Shown here piece after piece: positions 1-12,274 of a DNA stretch of 64,000 nt (position 1 is the stretch's first letter; each line of letters opens with the position of its first letter). The position numbers were made by a program, and so were the translations under genes. The notes under the pieces are model-generated. The model saw only the letters and a list, made by a program, of their open reading frames with translations, searched no databases and was not told the origin of the DNA. This DNA comes from Desulfosudis oleivorans Hxd3 (GTDB taxonomy: Bacteria > Desulfobacterota > Desulfobacteria > Desulfobacterales > Desulfosudaceae): NCBI RefSeq assembly GCF_000018405.1, contig NC_009943.1:2235001-2299000 (forward strand). The letters run 5' to 3'.

Positions 1-1
1 T

Positions 2-163
2 GCCCGCACCGTCACCGGCCGGCGGGCCGGCGACGTGGCCGAATACTATGCCGACCCTTCCCGGGCGGAAAAGGAGCTGGGCTGGAAGGCGCGGCGCACC
101 CTTGACGACATGGCGGCCGACACCTGGCGCTGGCAGTCCGGAAACCCGGAGGGGTACAGGTAA
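2..163 (+). CDS. galE: UDP-glucose 4-epimerase-like C-terminus (5' partial)
   Basis: The open frame enters from the left edge and ends at TAA 161-163, leaving 53 residues. The tail reads like the end of an NAD-dependent sugar epimerase of the extended SDR type: a GDVAEYYADPSRAEKELGW stretch, where the epimerase family has its nucleotide-sugar-binding region (D-P-x-K/R-A-x-x-x-L-G-W), followed by a helix ending in WRWQSGNPEGY. In GalE this is the last part of the substrate domain. The enzyme would interconvert UDP-glucose and UDP-galactose in the cytoplasm, but other epimerases share the tail, so the exact substrate is inferred. The neighbour pgi (glucose-6-phosphate isomerase) fits a sugar-interconversion locus. 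A heptamer repeat starts directly at the stop codon. Confidence 0.6.
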   Translation, partial: ARTVTGRRAGDVAEYYADPSRAEKELGWKARRTLDDMAADTWRWQSGNPEGYR

Positions 164-190
164 ATGATGAATGATGAATGATGAATGATG
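161..190 (+). repeat. Heptamer tandem repeat (AATGATG)n
   Basis: About four copies of a 7-bp unit AATGATG begin in the stop codon of the galE-like gene. The same unit recurs at the stop codon of pgi (1970-2007), and a degenerate reverse-complement run lies at 4680-4716. No coding role is visible. Confidence 0.85.
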
Positions 191-204
191 GAAAACGGCA
201 TAAG

Positions 205-247
205 TTATTGGGGTAATCCAGCGTAAAATTGATCTGGTTCTTTATCC
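205..247. repeat. Fragment of dispersed intergenic repeat family A
   Basis: GGTAATCCAGCGTAAAATTG followed by ATCTGGTTCTTTAT matches the right half of the palindromic repeat found in full at 2095-2190, 4376-4600, 12955-13350, 17686-17757 and 19206-19345. It lies in the pgi leader. Confidence 0.75.
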
Positions 248-340
248 GTCAGTATCCCTGCTGCGTTTTCCGATTGAAAAACCACTCTGTTCCCGTTAAT
301 CTTGTGCTGTTTGTCACTCTGTAGCACAAGGAGGATTCCC

Positions 341-2007
<1,667 letters not shown>

Positions 2008-2009
2008 AC

Positions 2010-2184
2010 GTAATCGTCCTTGCCGGGCTTGATTCAGCTTGGCTTCCCTGGCCTGCCCGGCTGCAATGCCCTTACGGGCACACTACAAACGGGCATACCG
2101 ACTCCCACCACCGTCATTTCCGGGTCCCGGATCGGAGTCCGAGATGACGGACCCGGCAATCCAGTATAAAATTGATCTGGTTCC
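2010..2184. repeat. Dispersed repeat family A block between pgi and fabH
   Basis: Contains the palindromic GTCATTTCCGGGTCCCGGATC and GGAGTCCGAGATGACGG arms and the trailing CCCGGCAATCCAG plus TATAAAATTGATCTGGTTCC segment shared with other intergenic blocks of this window. Convergent genes pgi and fabH end on either side, so the hairpins may also act as terminators; that is inference. Confidence 0.7.
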
Positions 2185-3198
2185 TTACGCGTGCCGGTAA
2201 AGGTTGGCGCCCCAGGTCACGCCCGCGCCAAGGCCCAGGAACAGGGCGGTATCGCCCTTTTTGAACCGGCCCTGCTCAATCACCTCGTCTAAGGCCAGGG
2301 GAATGGTGGCGGCCGTGGTGTTGCCGTATTTCTGAATGTTGTTGTAGATCTTGCCCTCCGGAAGCTTCAGTGTCTCCTGGTAAAACTGGTTGATGCGAAG
2401 ATTGGCCTGGTGCGGAATAATCAGGTCGATTTCATCAAAAGAGGTGAGCCCTGCCTTTTCCATGATCTGAAGGGTCAGTTCCGGCAGACGCGTCACCGCC
2501 AGCTTGAAAATCAGCTTGCCGTTCATCTTGGGATAGTGGCGGCCTTCATCCAGCATCTCGTGGGTGATGCGCTCCGGTGACATGCGCGAGGCAGGGGCCT
2601 CCAGCATCAGGCTGGCCGCGTGTTTTCCTTCGGCGAAAAGAAGCGATGCCAGCACCCCCACCGGCTCTTCGGTTTCCACTGCTTCCAGGCATACGGCGGC
2701 GGCGCCGTCGCCGAAAATAACGGCCACGTCCCTGCCCCGGGTGGTTACATCCAGGCCGGTACTGTGGACCTCGGACCCCACCACCAGCACCCGGCGGGCC
2801 ATGCCGCTGCGAATATAGGCGTCAGCGGTGGCCAGGCCGTATATAAAGCCCGTGCACTGCTGGCGGATGTCTAAGGCCGGGGTGGAAGAGAGGCCCAGCT
2901 TGTGCTGCAACAGGCACCCTGATCCCGGGAAAAAGATGTCCGGGCTCAATGTGGCAAAAATGATAAAATCCAGATCCTCCGGTGTCCAGCCGGCCCGTTC
3001 CAGGGCGATTTTTGAGGCTTCCAGGCCCAGGTCGGAGGCCCCGGTCTCACCGCCTTCAGGCACCCAGTAGCGCTGCTCTATACCGGTGCGCTGACGGATC
3101 CATTCGTCGGACGTCTCCATTTTTTTTGAAAGCTCATCGTTGGTCACCAGCCGCTCCGGAACATACCGCCCTGTACCGCGAATCAAGGTTCGAATCAT
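2185..3198 (-). CDS. fabH: 3-oxoacyl-ACP synthase III (KAS III, FabH-like)
   Basis: Thiolase-fold condensing enzyme that in FabH joins an acyl-CoA primer to malonyl-ACP to start fatty acid synthesis. The catalytic triad is readable: Cys115 in DIRQQCTGFIYG, His263 in IIPHQANLRI and Asn293 in YGNTTAATIP. The GLGAGVTWGANLYR tail is typical. At 337 residues it is a little longer than classic FabH (about 320). The RQQC context differs from the common AAC context, as in FabH-like paralogues that use unusual primers, so a specialised condensing role cannot be excluded. ATG 3198 follows GGGAGCGG. A terminator (3276-3314) separates it from the FecR gene upstream, so it has its own transcript. Confidence 0.9.
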   Translation of the reverse strand: MIRTLIRGTGRYVPERLVTNDELSKKMETSDEWIRQRTGIEQRYWVPEGGETGASDLGLEASKIALERAGWTPEDLDFIIFATLSPDIFFPGSGCLLQHKLGLSSTPALDIRQQCTGFIYGLATADAYIRSGMARRVLVVGSEVHSTGLDVTTRGRDVAVIFGDGAAAVCLEAVETEEPVGVLASLLFAEGKHAASLMLEAPASRMSPERITHEMLDEGRHYPKMNGKLIFKLAVTRLPELTLQIMEKAGLTSFDEIDLIIPHQANLRINQFYQETLKLPEGKIYNNIQKYGNTTAATIPLALDEVIEQGRFKKGDTALFLGLGAGVTWGANLYRHA

Positions 3199-3270
3199 CT
3201 GTGCCGCTCCCTTTTGTTTTTTTGCTTACACCTTTCCGCCCGATCCGGCCGGCCGGCAAGCCTGGGTGAA

Positions 3271-3314
3271 AATAAAATCCCGGTCCCTTTTTGGTGTTTC
3301 CCGGGACCGGGATT
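3271..3314 (-). terminator. Intrinsic terminator after FecR-domain gene
   Basis: Perfect 12-bp stem, AATCCCGGTCCC at 3276-3287 pairing with GGGACCGGGATT at 3303-3314. On the minus strand it is followed by a TTTTATTTT tract. It lies 30 bases beyond the stop of the minus-strand FecR gene. Confidence 0.85.
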
Positions 3315-3343
3315 CTGATTATATACGCTTTACTGTCTCAATC

Positions 3344-4324
3344 TTAGAGTGAAGGATGATTCGGCATGTCCGGCAGAGGCTCGGTAACTTCATCCTGAAT
3401 AACATTTTTCTCTATATCCTCAATAATTCCAGGTAGATCATCCAAAGGATATCCATCGTCACCCCACGCTCCCTCTCCTTCCGGATTTTCCAGAAGATCG
3501 GGATTCAGAAGCGGGTCACCTTCTCCATCATCGTCATCATCACCTTCTTCGTCACCATCTCCTGTACCACTGTCGCCATCATTATCATCGTCATCATCGT
3601 CACCGGAAAGGCCAAGATCCTTCACCAGTTTTTTAAGTTCTTCCGGTGAAACGTCGATGGGGTTTCCCGGCAACTGACCGATGGCAGCAACCAGTTGCTG
3701 GAAGGATTCGACAATGACCGGTTCGTCCAGAGGGAAGTCGGGGTTGAAGACCTCCAGCACGGTATTGTCCAGACAGGAGATAATGATTTTGTCCCCGACC
3801 TGCTCAATGATAAAATCCGAACCGCGGACCCCCACAACAGAGGAGCCGGTCTTGACATTGAACCGGGAATGCCGGTAGTCGGAGAGCTTGGTCACCAGAA
3901 ACCGGGCCTTTCCGGCCAGCATGCTCACAAAAGACATTCTGCTTTTGCCGGCGGGATCGTAAATACTCTTGTTGATCACAAGGCTCGTGTCAGCGGCCAG
4001 GGCCATTTTGCTGTTATCCTTGAGCACGATGGTCATGGCGCCGGGGCTTCGGGTAAAAAGGGTGTCGCCGTTATAGAGCGGCAACCCCTTTTTCGCCTCA
4101 TACCCGTATTTTCTGTCGGTATGCATGATAAAGGCCTGGCCCCTGGCGGTTTCCACGCTGCCCACGGATTCCCCCATGCCCTGGCGATAGTGCTTCTGGA
4201 TCACCAGGTTGTCCGGAATATCGGCCGCGGCAAAAACCGTCGCGCTGCTCATACAGCAAAGCAGCGTCACTCCCAGCAACACCGACCACAAACCCGTTGT
4301 TCTGTTTCCCATCAGTCGTTTCAT
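3344..4324 (-). CDS. Secreted FecR-domain protein with Asp-rich tail (paralogue 1)
   Basis: 326 residues with a Sec-type signal peptide (basic start, hydrophobic residues 11-28, then FAAAD). Residues about 55-190 form a FecR-type beta domain: the region GQAFIMHTDRK, the DTLFTRSPGAMTIVLKDNSK segment and SSVVGVRGSDFIIEQ are its hallmarks. Residues about 235-275 are an extreme Asp/Gly/Glu stretch, then a proline-rich end. It is clearly paralogous to the gene at 4745-5593 (shared VRGSDFII, FPL-EPV and GQLPG-PI segments). Unlike iron-signalling FecR there is no cytoplasmic N-terminus or sigma factor nearby, so an envelope or structural role is more likely than ferric citrate signalling. The acidic tail could bind calcium; this is inference. 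Confidence 0.8.
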   Translation of the reverse strand: MKRLMGNRTTGLWSVLLGVTLLCCMSSATVFAAADIPDNLVIQKHYRQGMGESVGSVETARGQAFIMHTDRKYGYEAKKGLPLYNGDTLFTRSPGAMTIVLKDNSKMALAADTSLVINKSIYDPAGKSRMSFVSMLAGKARFLVTKLSDYRHSRFNVKTGSSVVGVRGSDFIIEQVGDKIIISCLDNTVLEVFNPDFPLDEPVIVESFQQLVAAIGQLPGNPIDVSPEELKKLVKDLGLSGDDDDDDNDGDSGTGDGDEEGDDDDDGEGDPLLNPDLLENPEGEGAWGDDGYPLDDLPGIIEDIEKNVIQDEVTEPLPDMPNHPSL

Positions 4325-4375
4325 ATGGCGCCTACATGTTTTTGATGGTTGCTATGATTGATGGCTTCGTAAAAA

Positions 4376-4675
4376 GCCCGATTTCCGCATACAAATAAGG
4401 AACCGAATCAATTTTACACTGGATTACCCGGTCAAGCCGGGTAATGACAACTACGTGTGCCGTCACCCTCGGGCTTGACCCGGGGGTCCAGAATGAGATT
4501 GGTCCAGTTCCGTATGAATAAGGAAGAAAATCAATCTTACTCTGGATTACCCGGTCAAGCCGGGTAATGACGATTCGGAACCAGATCAATTTTACGTTGG
4601 ATCACCAGGAAGCGACGAAGCAATCTCCTTCGCATCTGTTCAAGATTGCTTCGCTTCGCTCGCAATGACGCCTAC
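4376..4675. repeat. Repeat block: families A and B between the two FecR genes
   Basis: The 420-base gap between the FecR genes holds several copies of family A in inverted orientation (GGATTACCCGGTCAAGCCGG units at about 4420-4445 and 4544-4569). It also holds one family B hairpin (arms GCGACGAAGCAATC at 4612-4625 and GATTGCTTCGCTTCGCTCGC at 4646-4665). A degenerate run of the ATCATTC heptamer follows at 4680-4716. No gene is seen here. Confidence 0.8.
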
Positions 4676-4744
4676 CCCTTTCATCATTCATCGTTCATCA
4701 CTCATCATTCATCTTTCCCCATAAAAATAGCCCATACCGCAAGA

Positions 4745-5593
4745 TTAAGGTGTATACGGCGACACCGGACGTGTGGGCTCTGGAAAGCTCGGTGGTTCCG
4801 GCGGAACACCGGTCATGCCGGTATCATCATCGTCATCATCATCGTCGGCGCCCCCCCCGGTTCCCGGACCGCCCGTGGGAATACCCAAAGACTCCAGAAT
4901 TGCCTGAATCTCTTCCGGTGTCACCTGGATCGGGCTGCCCGGCAGCTGGCCCAGTGTAACAATCAGTTGTTCAAAGGAGTTCACCACTACCGGTTCGGCC
5001 AGCGGAAAATTGGGGTTGGAGACCTCCAGCACGGTCTGGCCAAGGGTGGTGATGATGGTCTTGTCTCCCACCTGCTGAATGATAAAATCCGAGCCCCGCA
5101 CCGCTGCCACTGATGTGGCGGTACGCACCTTAAAGGTGGAGTTTCTCAGGGCCGCGAACTTTTTTACAAAAAAACGGGCCTTGCCTGTCAGCAGGTTGAC
5201 CAGCACCGATCTGTTGCTCGCACCGGGATCGAAAACGCTCTGGTCCAGCACCATTTCAGTTTCGGGACCCAGAGTCAGAACGCTGTCATCGTTGAGCACC
5301 AGAACGATCCGCCCTCCTTTTTTCGTGACCAGGGTATCATCCTGGTAAACGGCAAGCCCCGCCGTTACCGGGTAAACCGCCTGGCGGTCCGCGTGCATGA
5401 TAAAGGCCTTTCCGTGCACCGTGCGGATTTTTCCCACCGGTACACCGGCACCCGGTGCATAACCGGATTGAATCATCAACCCGCCTGGAATGGCGCCGGC
5501 AATTGCCGGGCCTGGCGTCATGCAGCCCAACAACAGCACAACAGCCATGAAAATCGTTCCTTTGATAAAAACGTTTTTGCGGTCGTTTTTCAT
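4745..5593 (-). CDS. FecR-domain lipoprotein with poly-Asp tail (paralogue 2)
   Basis: 282 residues. ATG 5593 is chosen because AAAAGGGG lies 7-10 bases upstream; the longer reading uses a TTG with no ribosome site. The N-terminus carries a lipobox-like LLLGC (Cys about 24), so the protein may be lipidated. The FecR domain spans residues about 45-185 (GKAFIMHADRQ, DDTLVTKKGGRIVLVLNDDS, VAAVRGSDFIIQQ). A GGPGTGGG linker and a run of eight Asp residues follow. It sits 27 bases after the TPR/barrel protein gene (5621-7141), which suggests co-transcription. FecR-domain proteins next to TPR-barrel proteins recur in Desulfobacterota, but their joint role is not established. Confidence 0.8.
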   Translation of the reverse strand: MKNDRKNVFIKGTIFMAVVLLLGCMTPGPAIAGAIPGGLMIQSGYAPGAGVPVGKIRTVHGKAFIMHADRQAVYPVTAGLAVYQDDTLVTKKGGRIVLVLNDDSVLTLGPETEMVLDQSVFDPGASNRSVLVNLLTGKARFFVKKFAALRNSTFKVRTATSVAAVRGSDFIIQQVGDKTIITTLGQTVLEVSNPNFPLAEPVVVNSFEQLIVTLGQLPGSPIQVTPEEIQAILESLGIPTGGPGTGGGADDDDDDDDTGMTGVPPEPPSFPEPTRPVSPYTP

Positions 5594-5620
5594 GGAAACA
5601 CCCCTTTTGTTCAAATAGGT

Positions 5621-7141
5621 TTAAATCCGCGCGCTCAGAAACAGCCTGAACTCGTGGCTTCGGTATTTATAATTGGCAATATTGGAATCATTGTCCGTAT
5701 ACATGTAGCCGGCGCCCGCGGAAATGATATCCCGGTAGAGGTCCTTCTCAACGCCCAGGGACCCCCTGTAACGGGTATCGTCGCGCACCACGCCATAAAT
5801 GGAATCGGTGTGATCATGTTCCCTGAACCGGCACTCACCGGACAGTATCAGGCGCGATTGCCAGGGAAGATACAGCCGCGCCGCCACCTCTGTTTTGATC
5901 ATGTCATAATCATAGTCGTTGTGGCTTGCCGAATTGACCAAATACCCCAGGCCCGCCATCAGGTCCCCCCGATTGTCGGGCATGCTATAAATCATTCTGG
6001 CCAGCATTTCGTTGATATGGCCGTCCCGGCCGTTATCCAGCATGTCGTTGTCCCGCTTATACGCATAGGTCAAAGAGGCCATCAGGTTATCGCGAAGTTT
6101 GGCGGTGACCGACGGCCGGATTTCATGGCGCATGAGGTAACTTTCTTCGTTCATCCAGAAATACGCGGGCCGGTAAGAGAGGGACGCCAGCACGTCACCT
6201 TTCCGGTAACGGGCATAAATATCAAAAAGGCTGCCGGTCAGGTCATACTGGCCCAGGTCGGCGTACCAGGACTGGTAATGGGTATATCCCGCGCCCACGG
6301 TGATCTCGTTTGCCCTTACCACATCATAACTGCCGGACAGGATACCGGTAAACGCCCAGTCCGACTCATCGTTGAAAAGGGCCTCGTTGTCCACCGGCTC
6401 CAGCAGCACGTTGTTGTTGTATTTGGTCTCCAACCGGGCCATCAACGTGTAAGGTTTGGCCTGCCGCTGTTGCCGGGAGAGGGCGGAAAGCTGGCTGGCT
6501 GCCGCATTGCGGGTTTCCCGGTCGGTGGCATTTTCCGCCGCATAGGCCAGGCTCTCCATTGCGGCACCGGTGTCGCCCAGCTGCTTGTGGCACATGCCGA
6601 TATAGAAGGCGGCATTGGGTTTGACCGAACGGTTCATGGCGCCGGCTTCCTGCAGCAGGGCAATGGCATCTTCGTACGCGTACAGTTGATACTGGGAAAT
6701 TCCCGCGTAGTAACGGGAAAGGGCATTGTTCGGCTCGGCCGCTGAAACCCTGTCGAAAAGCCGGCCGGCCGTGGCATAATCTGCCAGGCGATAGTGGACC
6801 ATGGCCCAGTCAAAATCCAGGCCCGGAATCTTCTGGTCCGATGACCGGGCCCGGTCAAGATGGACAACCGCCTTGGCGTACTCCTGTTGTTCCATGTACA
6901 CCCTGGCCAGGTAGTAATTGTAATACGGGTTGGCGCCGTCGGTTGCAATCGCCTGACGAAACCGCTCTCCGGCTTTGTCAAAATCGCCTGATTCGTAAAG
7001 AAAGACACCCGTGTCAAAAGCCATCCTGCCCCTTTGAATCTCCGCGGCGTCCGGCGCGGCCCAGACAGGCAGGTGCAGCATCGCGACAATCAGCAGGCCG
7101 GCACCGGCCCTCAGCAGAACAGTTCCCATGCCCCCATCCAT
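5621..7141 (-). CDS. TPR-repeat protein with C-terminal outer-membrane beta-barrel
   Basis: About 506 residues from ATG 7141 (ATG 7129 is an equally possible start). A signal peptide (LLRAGAGLLIVAMLHLPVWA) is followed by 5-6 tetratricopeptide-like repeats over residues about 30-230 (ANPYYNYYLARVYMEQQEYA and similar). The C-terminal half, about 260-506, has the alternating aromatic pattern of outer-membrane strands and ends in FRLFLSARI. The layout resembles surface-lipoprotein assembly modifier-like porins (TPR plainly periplasmic, barrel in the outer membrane). ATG 7141 lies 4 bases after the purB stop and the FecR lipoprotein gene follows at 27 bases, so the three look co-transcribed. Exporting or displaying the FecR proteins is a reasonable but untested idea. 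Confidence 0.75.
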   Translation of the reverse strand: MDGGMGTVLLRAGAGLLIVAMLHLPVWAAPDAAEIQRGRMAFDTGVFLYESGDFDKAGERFRQAIATDGANPYYNYYLARVYMEQQEYAKAVVHLDRARSSDQKIPGLDFDWAMVHYRLADYATAGRLFDRVSAAEPNNALSRYYAGISQYQLYAYEDAIALLQEAGAMNRSVKPNAAFYIGMCHKQLGDTGAAMESLAYAAENATDRETRNAAASQLSALSRQQRQAKPYTLMARLETKYNNNVLLEPVDNEALFNDESDWAFTGILSGSYDVVRANEITVGAGYTHYQSWYADLGQYDLTGSLFDIYARYRKGDVLASLSYRPAYFWMNEESYLMRHEIRPSVTAKLRDNLMASLTYAYKRDNDMLDNGRDGHINEMLARMIYSMPDNRGDLMAGLGYLVNSASHNDYDYDMIKTEVAARLYLPWQSRLILSGECRFREHDHTDSIYGVVRDDTRYRGSLGVEKDLYRDIISAGAGYMYTDNDSNIANYKYRSHEFRLFLSARI

Positions 7142-7145
7142 TATT

Positions 7146-8510
7146 TTAGGTTGTTTTGAAATAAGCATCCACCAGCCGTTCGGCCATTCCCGTATAGGCA
7201 TCACAGGAAAGCCGTTTCATTCTCTGTTTGTGGGCCTCCGGTACTTTAGACAGGTCGCTGATCATGCCGGCAAAGTCCCCGGATGTAACCTTTTTCCCCC
7301 GTGTGAGAGATTTGAGCCTTTCATAGGGATTGTCCTCCCCGAAAACCCGCATAACGGTCTGCAGGGGTTCTGCCAACAGCTCCGGCGTGGCGGCAAGGTC
7401 CCCTGAAATCTGTTCTTCGTTTATATCAATTTTATGCAGTCCCTTCAAACAGTTTTTCATGCCGATGACAAAGTAGCCGAACACGGCCCCGAGGTTGCGC
7501 AGCACGGTGCTGTCCGACAGGTCCCGCTGAAAACGGGACTGAAGCAGTTTGACGGACAGGTGTTCCATCATGCCGATGGCCACGCCCATGTTGCCCTCGC
7601 TGTTTTCAAAGTCAATGGGATTGACCTTGTGCGGCATGGTGGAAGACCCCACCTCCCCTTCTTTTACCTTCTGGCGAAAATAGCCCAGGGAGATGTATCC
7701 CCACATGTCCCTGTCCAGGTCGATCAAAACGGCGGCGATCCGGATCATGGCGTGAAGGATCTCGGCAATGTAGTTGTAGGGGTTGATCTGGGTGGTAAAG
7801 AGAAGCGGCTCCACCTTGAGCGACTGGGAAAGAAACCGCCGGGAGGCGTCGATCCAGTCGATTTCCGGAAACACGAAGGCGTGGGCGTTGAAATTGCCGG
7901 AAGCGCCGTTGAACTTGGCCTCAACAGGGGCATGAAGGAACCGGTCCTGCTCCCGCCGCAGGCGCCAGGCGAAATTGACCATCTCCTTGCCCACGGTGGT
8001 GGGGGTGGCGGGCTGTCCATGGGTACGGGACATCATGGGCACGGACCGGTATTGCCGGGCCATGGACTCGATGGTTTCCAGGACCAGGCCAAACGTTTCG
8101 GCCGCCTGCTGCCGGCCCGCCCGAAGCATCAGGGCATAGGCGGTGTTGTTGATGTCCTCGGAGGTGCAGGCAAAATGGGTCCACTCCCGAATGGCGGAAA
8201 GCCCGGCCCGGTCCAGCTGCTCCTTGATGTAATACTCCACGGCCTTGACATCGTGGTTGGTGGTCTTTTCTATCTCCTTGATCCGGCGGGCGCCCTGTAC
8301 GTCAAAGCCTGAGGAGATACCGGCAACAGCCTCGGCCTGCTGGCCGTTCAGGTCGAACAGGCCCAGGTCCCGGCCCAGAAAAACAAGCCAGCAGGTTTCC
8401 ACATGCACCCGGTGACGAATCAGGCCGTATTCGGAAAAGATATCGCCCAGCTCGCCCACCAGTTTCGCGTATCGCCCGTCCAACACCGACAGGGCCGTCA
8501 GTTGCTCCAT
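7146..8510 (-). CDS. purB: Adenylosuccinate lyase
   Basis: Fumarase/aspartase superfamily enzyme acting twice in purine synthesis, cleaving SAICAR to AICAR and adenylosuccinate to AMP. The 454-residue length equals E. coli-type PurB. The superfamily signature GSSTMPHKVNPIDFENSEGN carries the flexible catalytic-Ser loop. MSRTHGQPATPTTVG holds the general-acid His, and TSEDINNTAYAL is conserved too. ATG 8510 follows GGAGGAAAC. It lies 16 bases downstream of the prepilin peptidase gene and 4 bases before the TPR-barrel gene, an odd grouping of purine synthesis with envelope functions. Confidence 0.95.
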   Translation of the reverse strand: MEQLTALSVLDGRYAKLVGELGDIFSEYGLIRHRVHVETCWLVFLGRDLGLFDLNGQQAEAVAGISSGFDVQGARRIKEIEKTTNHDVKAVEYYIKEQLDRAGLSAIREWTHFACTSEDINNTAYALMLRAGRQQAAETFGLVLETIESMARQYRSVPMMSRTHGQPATPTTVGKEMVNFAWRLRREQDRFLHAPVEAKFNGASGNFNAHAFVFPEIDWIDASRRFLSQSLKVEPLLFTTQINPYNYIAEILHAMIRIAAVLIDLDRDMWGYISLGYFRQKVKEGEVGSSTMPHKVNPIDFENSEGNMGVAIGMMEHLSVKLLQSRFQRDLSDSTVLRNLGAVFGYFVIGMKNCLKGLHKIDINEEQISGDLAATPELLAEPLQTVMRVFGEDNPYERLKSLTRGKKVTSGDFAGMISDLSKVPEAHKQRMKRLSCDAYTGMAERLVDAYFKTT

Positions 8511-8526
8511 GTTTCCTCCGAATCGA

Positions 8527-9306
8527 CTATGACCGTAACATATTCAGATACCAGGCCACCAGCTCCGGCCCGAAAAACAGATAGACAATGGCGCCCATGG
8601 ACAGAAACGGGCCGAACGGCAGGGCCAGTTTCATGTTCTTTTTCTGCATCGCCATGATAACCATGCCCACAACCGTGCCGGCAAGAGAACTGGTAAAGAT
8701 GGTAAACAGCACCCCCTGCCAGCCGCACAGCGCCCCGATCATGGCCAGCAGCTTGATGTCTCCCCCGCCCATGCCCTCCTTGCCGGTGATCAGTCGATAG
8801 ATCACGGCCACGGCCAGCAGGCTGCCGCCGCCGGCCAGGATGCCCAGAAGCGAATCGGTTACCGTGGCGCGGACGATAAAGACCGATGCCAGAAAAAAAA
8901 TGGGAATTCCGGGCAGGGAGATCACATCCGGAATGATCTGGTAATCAATGTCGATAAAGATTACAACGATAAGGGACGCGATAAAAACAAAATAGACAAG
9001 GCTCTCCGCGGTTAACCCGAAGTTGATGTATACGGCCACGGCACTTAAGCCGGTGATCAGTTCCACCAGGGGATAGCGCATGGAAATAGGCATGCGGCAG
9101 TGCCGGCACCGGCCCAGCAGAACCAGGTAGCTGATAATGGGAATGTTGTCCCAGGCCGCAATGGGCCGTTTGCACTGGGTGCAGGCCGATGGGGGGAACA
9201 CGATGGACAGGGAGAGGGGGAGCCGGTAGATACAGACATTTAAAAAACTGCCGATGCACGCGCCAAAAACAAACAGCACCGCGCCGATAAGGGTTTCCGG
9301 TATCAT
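8527..9306 (-). CDS. pilD: Prepilin peptidase / N-methyltransferase (A24 family)
   Basis: Inner-membrane aspartyl protease that cleaves and N-methylates type IV prepilins or type II pseudopilins. The 259-residue product has the DiS_P_DiS N-terminal domain with two zinc-type pairs (CTQCKRP and CRHCRMP), several membrane helices, and the two catalytic Asp motifs: the first in FIDIDYQIIPD and the second in GMGGGDIKLL (GxGD). ATG 9306 is chosen because GCAGGACG precedes it; the longer frame would start in repeat DNA with no hydrophobic start. No pilin genes lie nearby. purB follows 16 bases later. Confidence 0.93.
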   Translation of the reverse strand: MIPETLIGAVLFVFGACIGSFLNVCIYRLPLSLSIVFPPSACTQCKRPIAAWDNIPIISYLVLLGRCRHCRMPISMRYPLVELITGLSAVAVYINFGLTAESLVYFVFIASLIVVIFIDIDYQIIPDVISLPGIPIFFLASVFIVRATVTDSLLGILAGGGSLLAVAVIYRLITGKEGMGGGDIKLLAMIGALCGWQGVLFTIFTSSLAGTVVGMVIMAMQKKNMKLALPFGPFLSMGAIVYLFFGPELVAWYLNMLRS

Positions 9307-9369
9307 CGTCCTGCTTCCTGTAGCGATATGAACACGATTGCTTCGCCTTCGGCTCAATGAAGCCGGCGT

Positions 9370-9680
9370 ATGCCGGCCTTTCGTTTCCGGTCATTGCGAA
9401 GGAGCGGGGGCCTTCCCCGTCATTGCAATAAGCGAAGCCTTCCCCGTCATTGCGAGAAGCGAAGCCTTCCCCGTCATTGCGAGAAGCGAAGCGACGAAGC
9501 AATCTCCTTCGCATATGGCCAAGATTGCTTCGCTTCGCTCGCAATGACACTCTGGCGTGGCCAAGATTGCTTCGCTTCGCTCGCAATGACACTCTGGCGT
9601 GGCCAAGATTGCTTCGCTTCGCTCGCAATGACACTCTGGCGTGGCCAAGATTGCTTCGCTGGCGCTCGCAATGACGTTGA
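9370..9680. repeat. Family B repeat array, two tandem periodicities
   Basis: The first part (about 9405-9485) repeats a unit CCTTCCCCGTCATTGCGAGA plus AGCGAAG three times. The second part (9511-9675) repeats a 42-bp unit (starts of GCAATGAC at 9541, 9583, 9625, 9668) containing CTCTGGCGTGGCCAAGATTG and CTTCGCTTCGCTC. All units are built from the family B arm (CATTGCGAG...GAAGCAATC) also seen at 4612-4668, 52355-52445, 58106-58197 and 62622-62785. The array fills most of the divergent gap between the prepilin peptidase gene and lon; no real gene is seen. Confidence 0.85.
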
Positions 9681-9749
9681 TGAATCTCATTGTTTTGCTG
9701 TTTTGCCCATGAATCTTACGGTCTTTGCCGCCAAAAAGCAATAATGGCG

Positions 9750-9777
9750 TTGTAAAAAGGCAAATCTGCATTATAAT
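9750..9777 (+). promoter_or_regulatory. Candidate sigma-70 promoter of lon
   Basis: TTGTAA (9750-9755), 16-base spacer and a perfect TATAAT (9772-9777), 34 bases before the lon ATG. No clear heat-shock-type promoter was recognised. Confidence 0.6.
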
Positions 9778-9811
9778 ACGCCCTTGTTATAAGCCAAATA
9801 AGGAGAAAACA

Positions 9812-12270
<2,459 letters not shown>

Positions 12271-12274
<4 letters not shown>

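Noticed and set aside
3344-5593. Iron-signalling FecR function
   Set aside because: No FecI-type sigma factor or TonB receptor is next to these genes, and both proteins have export signals at the N-terminus.
5393-6745. 450-codon plus-strand frame
   Set aside because: It lies opposite the TPR/barrel and FecR genes and its Val/Gly/His-rich translation has no family features.
9370-9680. Possible CRISPR array
   Set aside because: The units are palindromic family B arms found dispersed in the window; spacers in the array are identical, and no cas genes are near.
8945-9771. Frames with repeated peptides such as SLRAKRSNLGHARV
   Set aside because: These are translations of the family B DNA repeats; they have no starts with ribosome sites and occur in several frames at once.
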